The translations under genes were made by a program, and so were the position numbers. From contig JACQWV010000019.1 in the NCBI GenBank assembly GCA_016209085.1, positions 1 to 45,816 of the forward strand: 45,816 nucleotides of DNA, written 5' to 3'. This stretch comes from Elusimicrobiota bacterium (GTDB lineage Bacteria; Elusimicrobiota; Elusimicrobia; Elusimicrobiales; UBA9959). Shown one piece after another: positions 17,209 through 24,337 of the stretch. How positions within the stretch are numbered: the stretch's first letter is position 1; every line of letters starts with the position of its first letter. The notes beneath the pieces are model-generated. The model saw nothing but the letters and a program-made list of their open reading frames with translations, did no database searches and had not been told where the DNA came from.

Positions 17209-17760
17209 TTAAAGTAATTTAATCTCATCACTAATGCCAAGAACAGATGCCCATTTTTCCATGTATTTTGTATCCAGCATCCCCTTGTTCAACTCCATTA
17301 TACTGCGGCAATCCTGCAACTGGCGTTCGGAACCGCCGGCGGATTTCATCCAGCGGAGTTTTGACAGCACAAGATCCTCCGCTGTTATCACCCAGAGCGG
17401 CTGACCGGCAAGTTCAAACTCTTTACGTCTTGAGAAACTTTCCTTCTGATAGGGTTTAGTGTCATCAAGAACCGCAAAATCAACTTTAAAAACAGTGGCG
17501 TTAAAAATTACATTAAACATCCGCTTTTCAGAAACAGCCAGCCTGACGTCATCTTCGTCTATATAGGACTCGTCTTTTACCGCTGCGATCAGTTCCGGAA
17601 TACGGGAAGGAGAAATTTGAACAACAATATCTATGTCCATAGTGGTTCTAACATGCCCCCAAAAGGAAAGAGCAGAACCGCCGGTAACCATATACGCTAT
17701 GCCCAGTTTATCTAATTTTGCAGATATCCATGCTAATGTTTCAAGGAATATATTTTGCAC
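17209..17760 (-). CDS. AbiEii-like/DUF6036-type nucleotidyltransferase
   Basis: The 183-residue protein has the nucleotidyltransferase hallmark GGSALSFWGHVRTTMDIDIVV, with GG(S) and DID metal-binding residues, and a later FKVDFAVLD that could supply the third acidic residue. ITAEDLVLSKLRW is typical of this group. It starts with GTG, with AAGGAG about six bases upstream, and overlaps the preceding small gene by 28 bases. Such pairs often act as toxin-antitoxin or are orphan nucleotidyltransferases, and sequence alone does not decide. It sits inside the molybdenum-hydroxylase operon and is unrelated to its chemistry. Confidence 0.75.
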   Translation of the reverse strand: MQNIFLETLAWISAKLDKLGIAYMVTGGSALSFWGHVRTTMDIDIVVQISPSRIPELIAAVKDESYIDEDDVRLAVSEKRMFNVIFNATVFKVDFAVLDDTKPYQKESFSRRKEFELAGQPLWVITAEDLVLSKLRWMKSAGGSERQLQDCRSIMELNKGMLDTKYMEKWASVLGISDEIKLL

Positions 17761-17936
17761 ATTCTCTCCTTAAAAAGCCTGCCTAATTCCTTTTGTGTTA
17801 TTCCGGGATTTTGATATTTTATGCTGGCTCTCACGGCCTCAAATTGCGCGTTAATCATATCCGCCATCATCTGAAAACGTTGTTTAGGCGTCTTAGCGCG
17901 CAGCATTTCAATTTGTTTCATTTCCGCTTTTGTCAT
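17733..17936 (-). CDS. Small helical protein paired with the nucleotidyltransferase
   Basis: I do not recognise a named family. The likely start is the ATG at 17936 (MTKAEMKQIEMLRAKTPKQRF), which has GGAG about seven bases upstream. The longer ORF in the track begins in palindromic repeat DNA. The 67-residue protein is helical and basic, ending FKERMCKIYSLKH. Overlap with the nucleotidyltransferase gene points to coupled translation. It may be an antitoxin or partner protein. Confidence 0.55.
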   Translation of the reverse strand: MTKAEMKQIEMLRAKTPKQRFQMMADMINAQFEAVRASIKYQNPGITQKELGRLFKERMCKIYSLKH

Positions 17937-17974
17937 CTTGTGCTCCTGTGTTCTTGCCTGTCTCGCCACAGTCC

Positions 17975-17991
17975 GCCTAAGGCGGACGAAA
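17975..17991. repeat. GTCCGCC palindrome
   Basis: gtccgcct-a-aggcggac is a perfect 8+1+8 palindrome in the gap between the small gene and the Fe-S subunit gene. It belongs by eye to the same GTCCGCC/GGCGGAC family found inside tsf and rpsB. Confidence 0.6.
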
Positions 17992-18000
17992 GCGGGTGAC

Positions 18001-18468
18001 TTATTTTTTTCCGGCGGTTTCTTCTATTGCCTCTATTATCGGAGCGTATCCTGTGCAGCGGCACAGGTTTCCTGCTATTGCTTCTTTTATGTCATCAGCG
18101 CATGGTTTGGGCTTTTTTTCAAGCAGTTCTCCGGCTGAAAGTATTATTCCCGGGGCGCAGTATCCGCATTGAAAAGAGTTTTTCCTGTGGAAATTTTTCT
18201 GAAGTTTCTTTGTCCATTTTAACGAATCCGCGCCTTCAAGAGTGACTATCTCGGAGTCGTCTGCTTCAATCGCAAGAACAAGGCAGGAACGGACAGTCCT
18301 ACCGTTCATAAAAACAGTGCAGGTTCCGCAGTCGCCCATGTCGCAGCCGATTTTGGGGCTTTTAATTCCGAGTTTGTATCTGAGAACGTCAATTAAAACG
18401 TCATTGGGCTCCACTTCAATTTTTGTCATCACTCCGTTAAGTTTAAAATTAATTTCATGTTTTTTCAT
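18001..18468 (-). CDS. Xanthine-dehydrogenase-family 2Fe-2S subunit
   Basis: Small electron-transfer subunit carrying two [2Fe-2S] clusters. The plant-ferredoxin-type cluster ligands are in GCDMGDCGTCTVFMNGRTVRSC. The second cluster is in QCGYCAPGIILSA and NLCRCTGY. The start is the ATG at 18468 (MKKHEINFKLNG), with GGAG about eight bases upstream. The track's extra twelve residues (MAKRALPLLEKF) come from a palindromic repeat and are not part of the family. At 155 residues it has normal length. It lies downstream of the FAD subunit gene. Confidence 0.92.
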   Translation of the reverse strand: MKKHEINFKLNGVMTKIEVEPNDVLIDVLRYKLGIKSPKIGCDMGDCGTCTVFMNGRTVRSCLVLAIEADDSEIVTLEGADSLKWTKKLQKNFHRKNSFQCGYCAPGIILSAGELLEKKPKPCADDIKEAIAGNLCRCTGYAPIIEAIEETAGKK

Positions 18469-18484
18469 AAATTTCTCCAGTAAA

Positions 18485-18502
18485 GGCAAAGCTCGCTTTG
18501 CC
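18485..18502. repeat. GGCAAAGC/GCTTTGCC palindrome
   Basis: ggcaaagc-tc-gctttgcc is a perfect 8+2+8 hairpin, followed by ACTACAA. It resembles the palindrome at 25571-25586, which is followed by AGCTACA, so both read as GTAG-palindrome on the minus strand. Confidence 0.7.
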
Positions 18503-18511
18503 ACTACAATC

Positions 18512-19402
18512 TTATATCAAATGTTCTCCGTATCGGGGGCCTTTTCCGGATAATCTTGCAACTGCTGTTTTAAGACCCCGCTCAAGCATTACCTGAGTCA
18601 TGTGAATTCTGTATTCTTTGCTTGACCTTATGTCAGTTATGGGGCTTATTTCTTTTACTATGAGATTTTTAGCCTCGTCAATCGCCGCATCATAAATTTC
18701 TTTGCCGTTCAAAAATGCCTCTGTCTTCACACAGCGTTCGGGTTTCGGGCCGAGAGCGCAGGCCGCTATTTTGTATTTATTGTCCATGAAAGCAAGAACA
18801 GCAATGCCTCCCTGAGCAAGGTCTTCGCCTTCATATCTTGACATTTTGACATAACATCCCGCGTGTCGTTTTTGAGGTAGGGGGATTTCAACTGAAATAA
18901 CGATTTCGTCCGCTCTGAGAACGGTTTTTTTAGGACCTGCAAACCACTTGTTAACGGGTATTTTCCTGACAGCTTTTAAATTTCTCGCGCAGACAACTGC
19001 TTCATAAACCAGCAGGGCAGGCGCAGAATCAGCTGAAGGCACTGCCGAACACAAATTGCCCGCAATCGTGGCCCTGTTTCTTACTCCGACAGAAGCCACA
19101 GTGTTTGCCGTTTCCCATAACAGCGGAAACCTGGTTTTAACAATTTTTGATTCCAGCAAATCAGTAAAAGTCGCAAGGGCTCCTATTGAAAGAATATTGT
19201 TTTTAAACTCAATCCTGTCCAATCCCGGTATTCCTTTTATATCCACGACTATATCAGGCTTTTCGGTTTCATCTTTCAGTTTGACGACTAAATCTGTTCC
19301 ACCAGACAGGATTTTCGCTTTTTCCCTGTTTTTTGAGAGGATTTTCAGGCCTTCTGCTAAAGTTTTCGGTTTCACATATTCAAATTCAGTTATAATAGGC
19401 AT
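18512..19402 (-). CDS. Xanthine-dehydrogenase-family FAD-binding subunit
   Basis: Middle subunit that passes electrons from the Fe-S clusters to FAD. The 296-residue protein has the FAD-binding loop KILSGGTDLVVKLKD, the second motif TIAGNLCSAVPSADSAPALLVYEA, and a C-terminal CO-dehydrogenase flavoprotein-like domain. It starts MPIITEFEYVKPKTLAEGL, typical for the family. It is the first of the three hydroxylase genes in transcription order. A four-helix-bundle cassette separates it from the cyclase gene. Confidence 0.92.
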   Translation of the reverse strand: MPIITEFEYVKPKTLAEGLKILSKNREKAKILSGGTDLVVKLKDETEKPDIVVDIKGIPGLDRIEFKNNILSIGALATFTDLLESKIVKTRFPLLWETANTVASVGVRNRATIAGNLCSAVPSADSAPALLVYEAVVCARNLKAVRKIPVNKWFAGPKKTVLRADEIVISVEIPLPQKRHAGCYVKMSRYEGEDLAQGGIAVLAFMDNKYKIAACALGPKPERCVKTEAFLNGKEIYDAAIDEAKNLIVKEISPITDIRSSKEYRIHMTQVMLERGLKTAVARLSGKGPRYGEHLI

Positions 19403-19426
19403 AATTTACCTCCGGTAAAATATGTC

Positions 19427-19454
19427 TCAAGTTACAAGTCTCAAGTCGCAAGCA
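19427..19454. repeat. Heptamer array left of the four-helix-bundle gene
   Basis: Four consecutive heptamers: tcaagtt, acaagtc, tcaagtc, gcaagca. The array at 19871-19898 is a related set in the opposite orientation. Confidence 0.7.
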
Positions 19455-19514
19455 AAAGTGAAAAAATCTCCTGTAACGCAAGTAACAGAAAAAATTTTGA
19501 AGCGCGGTTTATGG

Positions 19515-19868
19515 CTATAAACTTTTATAAAAACCCCATAATAATTTACCTGTCTCACGCCGTAAAGATTCAAGAGTTGAAAAATCTTCCTCGCTTAAAT
19601 ATCCTATATCTTTGCAAAATTCAAGCAGATATTCAGTTTCAGCGAGAGAACCAAGAGCTATATTCGCGAAGTGTTTTAATTCTTTGCGACCTTGCCGCCC
19701 CGTCCCTTCAACAATATTCACAGGGACTGACAAAACCGCTCTTCTCAATTGGTTTGTAATTCCGTAAATTTCATCTTTTGGAAAACGGACGGTTTCCTTA
19801 TAAACAGCCTTTGCCAAAGCATCCGCTTTTTTCCAAACTTCCAAATTTTTATATCCTTTATTTTCCAT
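19515..19868 (-). CDS. Four-helix-bundle protein (23S rRNA IVP family)
   Basis: Small helical proteins of this family are named for copies found in 23S rRNA intervening sequences, and many are free-standing like this one. The 117-residue protein has the recognisable pattern YKNLEVWKKADALAKAVYKETVRFPKDEIYGITNQLRRAVLSVPVNIVEG and then SLAETEYLLEFCKDIGYL. Their function is unknown. It is flanked by heptamer arrays in inverted orientation and interrupts the cyclase/hydroxylase operon, consistent with a small mobile cassette. Confidence 0.88.
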   Translation of the reverse strand: MENKGYKNLEVWKKADALAKAVYKETVRFPKDEIYGITNQLRRAVLSVPVNIVEGTGRQGRKELKHFANIALGSLAETEYLLEFCKDIGYLSEEDFSTLESLRRETGKLLWGFYKSL

Positions 19869-19870
19869 AC

Positions 19871-19898
19871 TTGAAACCTGAGACTTGAGACCTGAGAC
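19871..19898. repeat. Heptamer array right of the four-helix-bundle gene
   Basis: Four consecutive heptamers: ttgaaac, ctgagac, ttgagac, ctgagac. Reverse-complemented they read GTCTCAG/GTCTCAA, close to the array on the other side of the gene. Confidence 0.7.
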
Positions 19899-20713
19899 TA
19901 TTTATCTGTCCACGCTACTATACGGCACATGGAAGATTCAAGCTCCATTCCCTTAAGCGGGAAACATCCTATCCAGCATCTTTTGTTTGAAAGTCTTTCT
20001 ATTTCTCCGCCTATGTTCTCAGCGTGCACCATGCGCTTCGGGAAAAGTTTTAAGTGCATTACCTGATAATATTCTTCAAGAGGGAAGAACTCGTCCCATT
20101 TTTTGCCGTATTTTGAGAAAAGCTTTTTCTCTGCTTCAATAAAAAGTTTCGGGTGCCAAGTCCTTATGATTGTATTCATGGGATGGTCGGCAGAACCGCA
20201 GTCAACTCCTATCCATTTGAATTTCATCGCGAGCGCCCACTTGTGAAAAGCGGGACCCGGGCCCGGATGTTTTACGAAATACCTGACCTCGTCGGATTCT
20301 TTTTCATACCACGCGTACCTGTGATAGCCGGTATTTATTATAAGTATGTCGCCTTTTCTGATGTCCGCTTTTCTTTTCAGTAAATCAGGCTCGTATAAAT
20401 CATAATCTCCCGTTTCTTTTGAAATGTCAACCACGACTCCCGGTCCGACCCATTCTTTCATAGGCACCTGTCCTATGGTTCTGCCCGAGCCGAAGAAATG
20501 TATTTCCCCGTCCATGTGGGTTCCGACATGGTTTGATGTTGTTATTATCTGGCCGTTCGCGCCCTGTCCCATGTGAGCGCCGGCTATGCGCTTGAAATAC
20601 TGGACCTGCAATGGCACGTAACTCGGCCAGGGCGGGGTATGAACGCTCAACGGCTGGGTCAAATCGTACATTTTTACCTTATTCATGAACCTGATGAAAT
20701 CATTGGGTTTCAT
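19898..20713 (-). CDS. Cyclase-family (kynurenine-formamidase-like) metal hydrolase
   Basis: This family hydrolyses cyclic or N-formyl amides, for example isatin hydrolase and kynurenine formamidase. The metal-binding signature HVGTHMDGEIHF is present near residue 62, and GDILIINTGYHRY and WIGVDCGSADHPM follow. The 271-residue length is typical. A GGAGG-like site lies about nine bases before the ATG. It is the first gene of the proposed catabolic operon, so it may open a ring upstream or downstream of the molybdenum hydroxylase. The substrate is not known. Confidence 0.85.
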   Translation of the reverse strand: MKPNDFIRFMNKVKMYDLTQPLSVHTPPWPSYVPLQVQYFKRIAGAHMGQGANGQIITTSNHVGTHMDGEIHFFGSGRTIGQVPMKEWVGPGVVVDISKETGDYDLYEPDLLKRKADIRKGDILIINTGYHRYAWYEKESDEVRYFVKHPGPGPAFHKWALAMKFKWIGVDCGSADHPMNTIIRTWHPKLFIEAEKKLFSKYGKKWDEFFPLEEYYQVMHLKLFPKRMVHAENIGGEIERLSNKRCWIGCFPLKGMELESSMCRIVAWTDK

Positions 20714-20726
20714 GTTTTTTCCCTCC

Positions 20727-21008
20727 TACTGAGGCAAACATAAATAATGTCCGCTTTGGCTGAGCCGATTTTTGAGCGAGACAAGGAGTGAGGAGCGAGC
20801 ATATCTATGATATGTAAGCGACGAGTGACGCAATCTAAGCCGAAAAGCGGCCAGCCCCTTTTCCCTGCGGGAAAGGGGAAGCTCATATTTGGCCGTCTGC
20901 TGCGTTGCTCCTCACTCACATAGCCTATGCTATGCTCATTCGTTGCGCCTTGCATCCAATCCAAATCTGAGCCTCCAAAGTAGGTCATTATTTATGTTTG
21001 CCTCAGTA
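20727..21008. mobile_element. MITE-like element with 23-bp perfect terminal inverted repeats
   Basis: The ends are tactgaggcaaacataaataatg (20727-20749) and its exact complement (20986-21008). Inverted similarity continues inward imperfectly, and the centre has a strong hairpin (ccccttttccc-tgc-gggaaagggg, about 20859-20881). The element is 282 bp and encodes nothing convincing. The 92-residue ORF in the track (20710-20988) is a by-product. It sits between the outer-membrane protein gene and the cyclase gene, and together with the promoter-like sequence it fills the 20714-21046 gap. Confidence 0.8.
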
Positions 21009-21022
21009 AATTATCTATGAAA

Positions 21023-21046
21023 ATTATAACAAAATATAATCCGCAA
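21023..21046 (-). promoter_or_regulatory. Candidate -10 region for the catabolic operon
   Basis: The minus strand has a perfect TATAAT (21023-21028) just upstream of the MITE-like element, but no good -35 at standard spacing. It could start transcription of the cyclase/hydroxylase/carbamoyltransferase run. Confidence 0.3.
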
Positions 21047-21823
21047 CTATTCGTAGAAATTAAAGCGCCAGCCGGCTGAAAAACCGAAGCGCCAGCCGTC
21101 AAGCTCCTTTGCAAGGGACCCGGCGAGTTTCTTTGAGGAAGACTCAAACCAGAGTTTGTTGTGCAGGACGATCAGGGAGGCGCATAAATTTTTGTTGTAA
21201 CCTGAACCGAATGAAACTACGAGGGCATTAGAGATACCCGCGCCCCATAGAGACTCTGACTCTGAAAAAACAGAAGAATCTTCCAGCGCTGCCTTTACTT
21301 CATATTTATGCAAAACAACCGGAATCCCTCCGAGTAAAAAAGTCCTGAAATGCTCTTTGCTGAAAAGCATTCTGGAATATAAAAAATAAAAAAAATGCGT
21401 TTCAACTCTGAAGCGGTCTATGAGGTCTGTCGTATAAGTCGCAGTGCTTGCTCCGATTTTAACCTGGGTCAGGACCCTTTTGATGTTTATCCCGTTGTTT
21501 CTCAAAAAATCGTATTCCATGTCAATTTCTGGGAGTTTTGCGTATGAATAAATCAAAGCAAAACCGGATTTGTTGTTGGACGCGGACAAAAACAAAGAAG
21601 GAAAAGTGTTCATGGTGTCTGCAAAAAAGACCGCTGAAGCCTCGTAATCAGGTTTCTTCCACCAGGGCAGAATCAATTCAGGCGGAATGTATTTGGAAGG
21701 CAGAATGGTCTGAGGAGCGGGAGAGAGGGGGAGAGAAGTTGAAATTCCGACCTCGGACTGCGTTACGGCAGCCCGGCAATCCGGAAGAAAAAAGAAAAAA
21801 ATAATAAGCAATGAGAAATTCAT
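21047..21823 (-). CDS. Exported protein, probable small outer-membrane protein
   Basis: I recognise no family in this 258-residue protein. It has a hydrophobic N-terminal signal segment (LLIIFFFFLPDCRAA), a Pro-rich spacer, and then alternating stretches rich in aromatic and small residues (FGFSAGWRFNFYE at the end) that suggest a beta-barrel. It lies 21 bases downstream of proS, so it belongs to the super-operon transcript. Codon use looks like its neighbours. Confidence 0.55.
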   Translation of the reverse strand: MNFSLLIIFFFFLPDCRAAVTQSEVGISTSLPLSPAPQTILPSKYIPPELILPWWKKPDYEASAVFFADTMNTFPSLFLSASNNKSGFALIYSYAKLPEIDMEYDFLRNNGINIKRVLTQVKIGASTATYTTDLIDRFRVETHFFYFLYSRMLFSKEHFRTFLLGGIPVVLHKYEVKAALEDSSVFSESESLWGAGISNALVVSFGSGYNKNLCASLIVLHNKLWFESSSKKLAGSLAKELDGWRFGFSAGWRFNFYE

Positions 21824-21844
21824 CAGAATAAGCAGGAAAACAGA

Positions 21845-23587
21845 CTAAATTTTACCCTCTTTTACTGAAGCAAGTTTTCCCGGCAGCTCCGAAAATTTCC
21901 ACCGGACAGGGGTTTTGTCCGTTCTTTTCTTGAACTCCGCTTCCCCGTCTTTGAGCGTTTTGGCGCTGACGACTATCCTGTAAGGAATCCCTGTTAAATC
22001 AGCATCCTTGAATTTGACGCCGGGCCTTTCATCCCTGTCGTCCCATAAAACGGTCAGGCCCGCTTTATGTATCTGCTCGTAAATCGCCGTGGACGTTTTA
22101 CGCACGTTTTCTACTTCCGTCTCAACCGAGATAAGGCTTATCTCAAAAGGAGCTATTGACTGCGGCCAGATTATGCCCCAATCGTCATGGTTCTGCTCAA
22201 TGGCGGCGGCCACTATTCTTGAAACTCCTATCCCGTAACAGCCCATTAGCATGGGAACTGACTTCTGGTTCTCGTCAAGGAATTCGCATTTAAGGGATTT
22301 TGAGTATTTTATCCCTAATTTGAAGGTCTGGCCCACTTCAATGCCTTTTGAAAATCCAAGCGGCTTTTTGCATTTCGGACACAAATCGCCTTTCACAGCT
22401 ACTCTTAAATCCGCAAATTCATTAGGCTGATAATCCCTGCCTATGTTTATGTTGACTGTATGAAAATCATCTTTATTCGCGCCTGATACGCCGTTGACCG
22501 CGTTTTTAAGGCTGTAATCAGCTATTATCGTTTTCAACGGTTTCGCGCCGGACACATTAGTAAACTTTTCTTTTATGTTTACGGGACCGGCAAAACCGAC
22601 TTTACACCCTGAAATGGATTCATAAACGTTTTCAGGCGCTTTTTCAAGTTTCTCTGCGTTTAAAGCTCTTCTCAGTTTGCCTTCGTTCAACTCATAATCG
22701 CCTCTCACCAGAGCAAGGACGGGCTCTTCGTCAGCCAGATAAAAAAGGGTCTTTATGAACCTGTCTTTGGGGATTTTAAGGAGATTTGAAACGTCTTCAA
22801 CAGTGTAAAGTCCCGGAGTCGGAACGTCTTTCAAATTTTCAAATTTTGAGGAATCCGGTTTCTCTTCTATCGTGAAAACCTCTGCTTTTTCAACGTTCGC
22901 CGCATACCCGCATGAACAGGTCGCGATGTCGGCCTCCCCTGTTTCAGCCATAACCATGAACTCGTGCGAGACATTTCCGCCTATGGGTCCGGACTCGGCC
23001 TCAACAGGCATGAATTTGAGGCCGCACCTCGTAAAAATATTAGAATATGCGTCGTAAATTTTCTTGTACCATTTTTCGCAGTCTTCATCATCAGCATGAA
23101 AAGAATACAAATCCTTCATGTAAAATTCCCTCGCCCGCATAACTCCGAAGCGGGGTCTCACTTCATCTCTGAATTTCAGGCCGAATTGATAAAGAAGAAG
23201 AGGCAATTGTCTGTAGGAATTCACATCACGACGGACCATGTTGGTAATTACTTCTTCTGCTGTCGGAGCGAAACAGAACTCGGACTCTTTCCGGTCTTTC
23301 ATCCTCAATAATTCTTTGCCGTACACGAACCATCTTCCAGTCTCAACCCACAGGTCCTTGGGCTGTATGACAGGCAGCCACACTTCCTGACACCCTATTT
23401 TATCCAGTTCCTCCCTTACAATCTGCTCCACCTTTTTCAAAACTCTGTATCCCAGAGGCAGCCACTCATAAATTCCGCTTGCAAGTTTCCGTATCATTGC
23501 GGCACGGAACATCAATTTGGTTGAAATATTGTCCGCGTCCTGCGGCGCTTCCCTTAAAGTAGGAAGAAAATAATTTGATAATTTCAT
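21845..23587 (-). CDS. proS: Prolyl-tRNA synthetase, bacterial type
   Basis: Charges tRNA-Pro with proline. Class II motifs are present: GIYEWLPLGYRVLKKVEQIVREEL (motif 1), RFGVMRAREFYMKDLYSFHAD (motif 2) and CYGIGVSRIVAAAIEQ (motif 3). The 580-residue length includes the insertion editing domain between motifs 2 and 3 that removes mischarged alanine. The C-terminal anticodon-binding domain has LWDDRDERPGVKFKDADLTGIPYRIVV. In many genomes it sits between ispG and rimP. Here it is followed by the catabolic island. Confidence 0.97.
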   Translation of the reverse strand: MKLSNYFLPTLREAPQDADNISTKLMFRAAMIRKLASGIYEWLPLGYRVLKKVEQIVREELDKIGCQEVWLPVIQPKDLWVETGRWFVYGKELLRMKDRKESEFCFAPTAEEVITNMVRRDVNSYRQLPLLLYQFGLKFRDEVRPRFGVMRAREFYMKDLYSFHADDEDCEKWYKKIYDAYSNIFTRCGLKFMPVEAESGPIGGNVSHEFMVMAETGEADIATCSCGYAANVEKAEVFTIEEKPDSSKFENLKDVPTPGLYTVEDVSNLLKIPKDRFIKTLFYLADEEPVLALVRGDYELNEGKLRRALNAEKLEKAPENVYESISGCKVGFAGPVNIKEKFTNVSGAKPLKTIIADYSLKNAVNGVSGANKDDFHTVNINIGRDYQPNEFADLRVAVKGDLCPKCKKPLGFSKGIEVGQTFKLGIKYSKSLKCEFLDENQKSVPMLMGCYGIGVSRIVAAAIEQNHDDWGIIWPQSIAPFEISLISVETEVENVRKTSTAIYEQIHKAGLTVLWDDRDERPGVKFKDADLTGIPYRIVVSAKTLKDGEAEFKKRTDKTPVRWKFSELPGKLASVKEGKI

Positions 23588-23695
23588 AAATTAATCCTTT
23601 GCTCTTACAAAATATTTTCTTTTATTTTTCTTTCTGAAATATTAACGATAATTCCAAAACTTACTCAATCCTCCCAAGACATACTTGGCAATGTC

Positions 23696-23760
23696 ATTCC
23701 TGCCCCGCTTGTCATTCCGTGCTTGACACGGAATCCAGCGGGGTAAACTCCAGCAGGAAT
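23696..23760. repeat. Nested palindromic repeat
   Basis: attcctgc pairs with gcaggaat, ccccgct with agcgggg, and attccgtg with cacggaat, so the 65-bp element can fold into a branched hairpin. It is of the widespread TGTCATTCCTGC type of intergenic repeat. No gene is seen in the rest of 23588-23777. Confidence 0.65.
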
Positions 23761-23777
23761 CTATAAATAATTTTGTA

Positions 23778-24074
23778 TTACAACAAATTATAATATAAAT
23801 CCTTCCAGAGTGGATTTGCTTTCTCTATCAATTCTATTTTCCATATCCTTTTCCACTTTTTTATGCATTTTTCACGATGAATCGCAGAATTAATATCTTC
23901 TACTATCTCAAAATATACCAAGCCATGAACTTTATACTTTTTAGTAAATCCTTCAATCAAATTATGCTTATGTTCATATACTCTACGAACTAAATCATTC
24001 GTAACACCTGTATACAATGTGCCATTTTTCTTGCTTGCCAGCATGTAAACATAGTATTGTCTATTCATTTTCAA
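23778..24074 (-). CDS. Small GIY-YIG nuclease-family protein
   Basis: A 98-residue single-domain member with QYYVYMLASKKNGTLYTGVTNDLVRRVYEHK, the typical opening of the UPF0213/YhbQ-like group, and the family's FEIVEDINSAIHREKCIKKWKR. The role of these stand-alone proteins is unclear, and some have DNA-nicking activity. It lies in a repeat-rich gap between proS and a CsgG-like gene. Confidence 0.88.
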   Translation of the reverse strand: MKMNRQYYVYMLASKKNGTLYTGVTNDLVRRVYEHKHNLIEGFTKKYKVHGLVYFEIVEDINSAIHREKCIKKWKRIWKIELIEKANPLWKDLYYNLL

Positions 24075-24077
24075 TGG

Positions 24078-24136
24078 ACTCCTGCTCCCCGCTTTTGCGG
24101 GGACAAGTTTACCCCTGTGGAAGCAGGGGCAGGAGT
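24078..24136. repeat. Inverted repeat actcctgc ... gcaggagt
   Basis: A 59-bp palindromic element with outer arms actcctgc/gcaggagt and an inner ccccgc-tttt-gcgggg hairpin. It resembles the repeat at 23696-23760. Confidence 0.6.
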
Positions 24137-24146
24137 GACAAAGGAG

Positions 24147-24305
24147 TCACTGACCAGCTGTTTTGAATAGATTCTTGCTCATAAAAAGAACTGGCGAATG
24201 GCTTGAGCATCCTAATTCTCTCAACACTGTTGAGAGTTTTGAATATTGACGGTAAGTCTCATAAAATTGTTTCATTCTTCTTTTCTCCAAAAATTCCGAA
24301 GTAAC
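24147..24305 (-). pseudogene. Fragment resembling DUF1016 (YhcG-type nuclease) protein
   Basis: A short reading frame without its own beginning or end gives SEFLEKRRMKQFYETYRQYSKLSTVLRELGCSSHSPVLFMSKN. This matches the N-terminal pattern of DUF1016/PDDEXK proteins (FLE-R..RMKQFYE.Y, LS..LREL.WSHN). Only about 50 codons remain, so it is a gene relic. Confidence 0.5.
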
Positions 24306-24337
24306 CGGTTAATGGTGGCTGACCCCATTTCCAAAAC

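Noticed and set aside
20710-20988. 92-residue ORF upstream of the cyclase gene
   Set aside because: It lies almost wholly inside the MITE-like inverted-repeat element and has no protein-like features.
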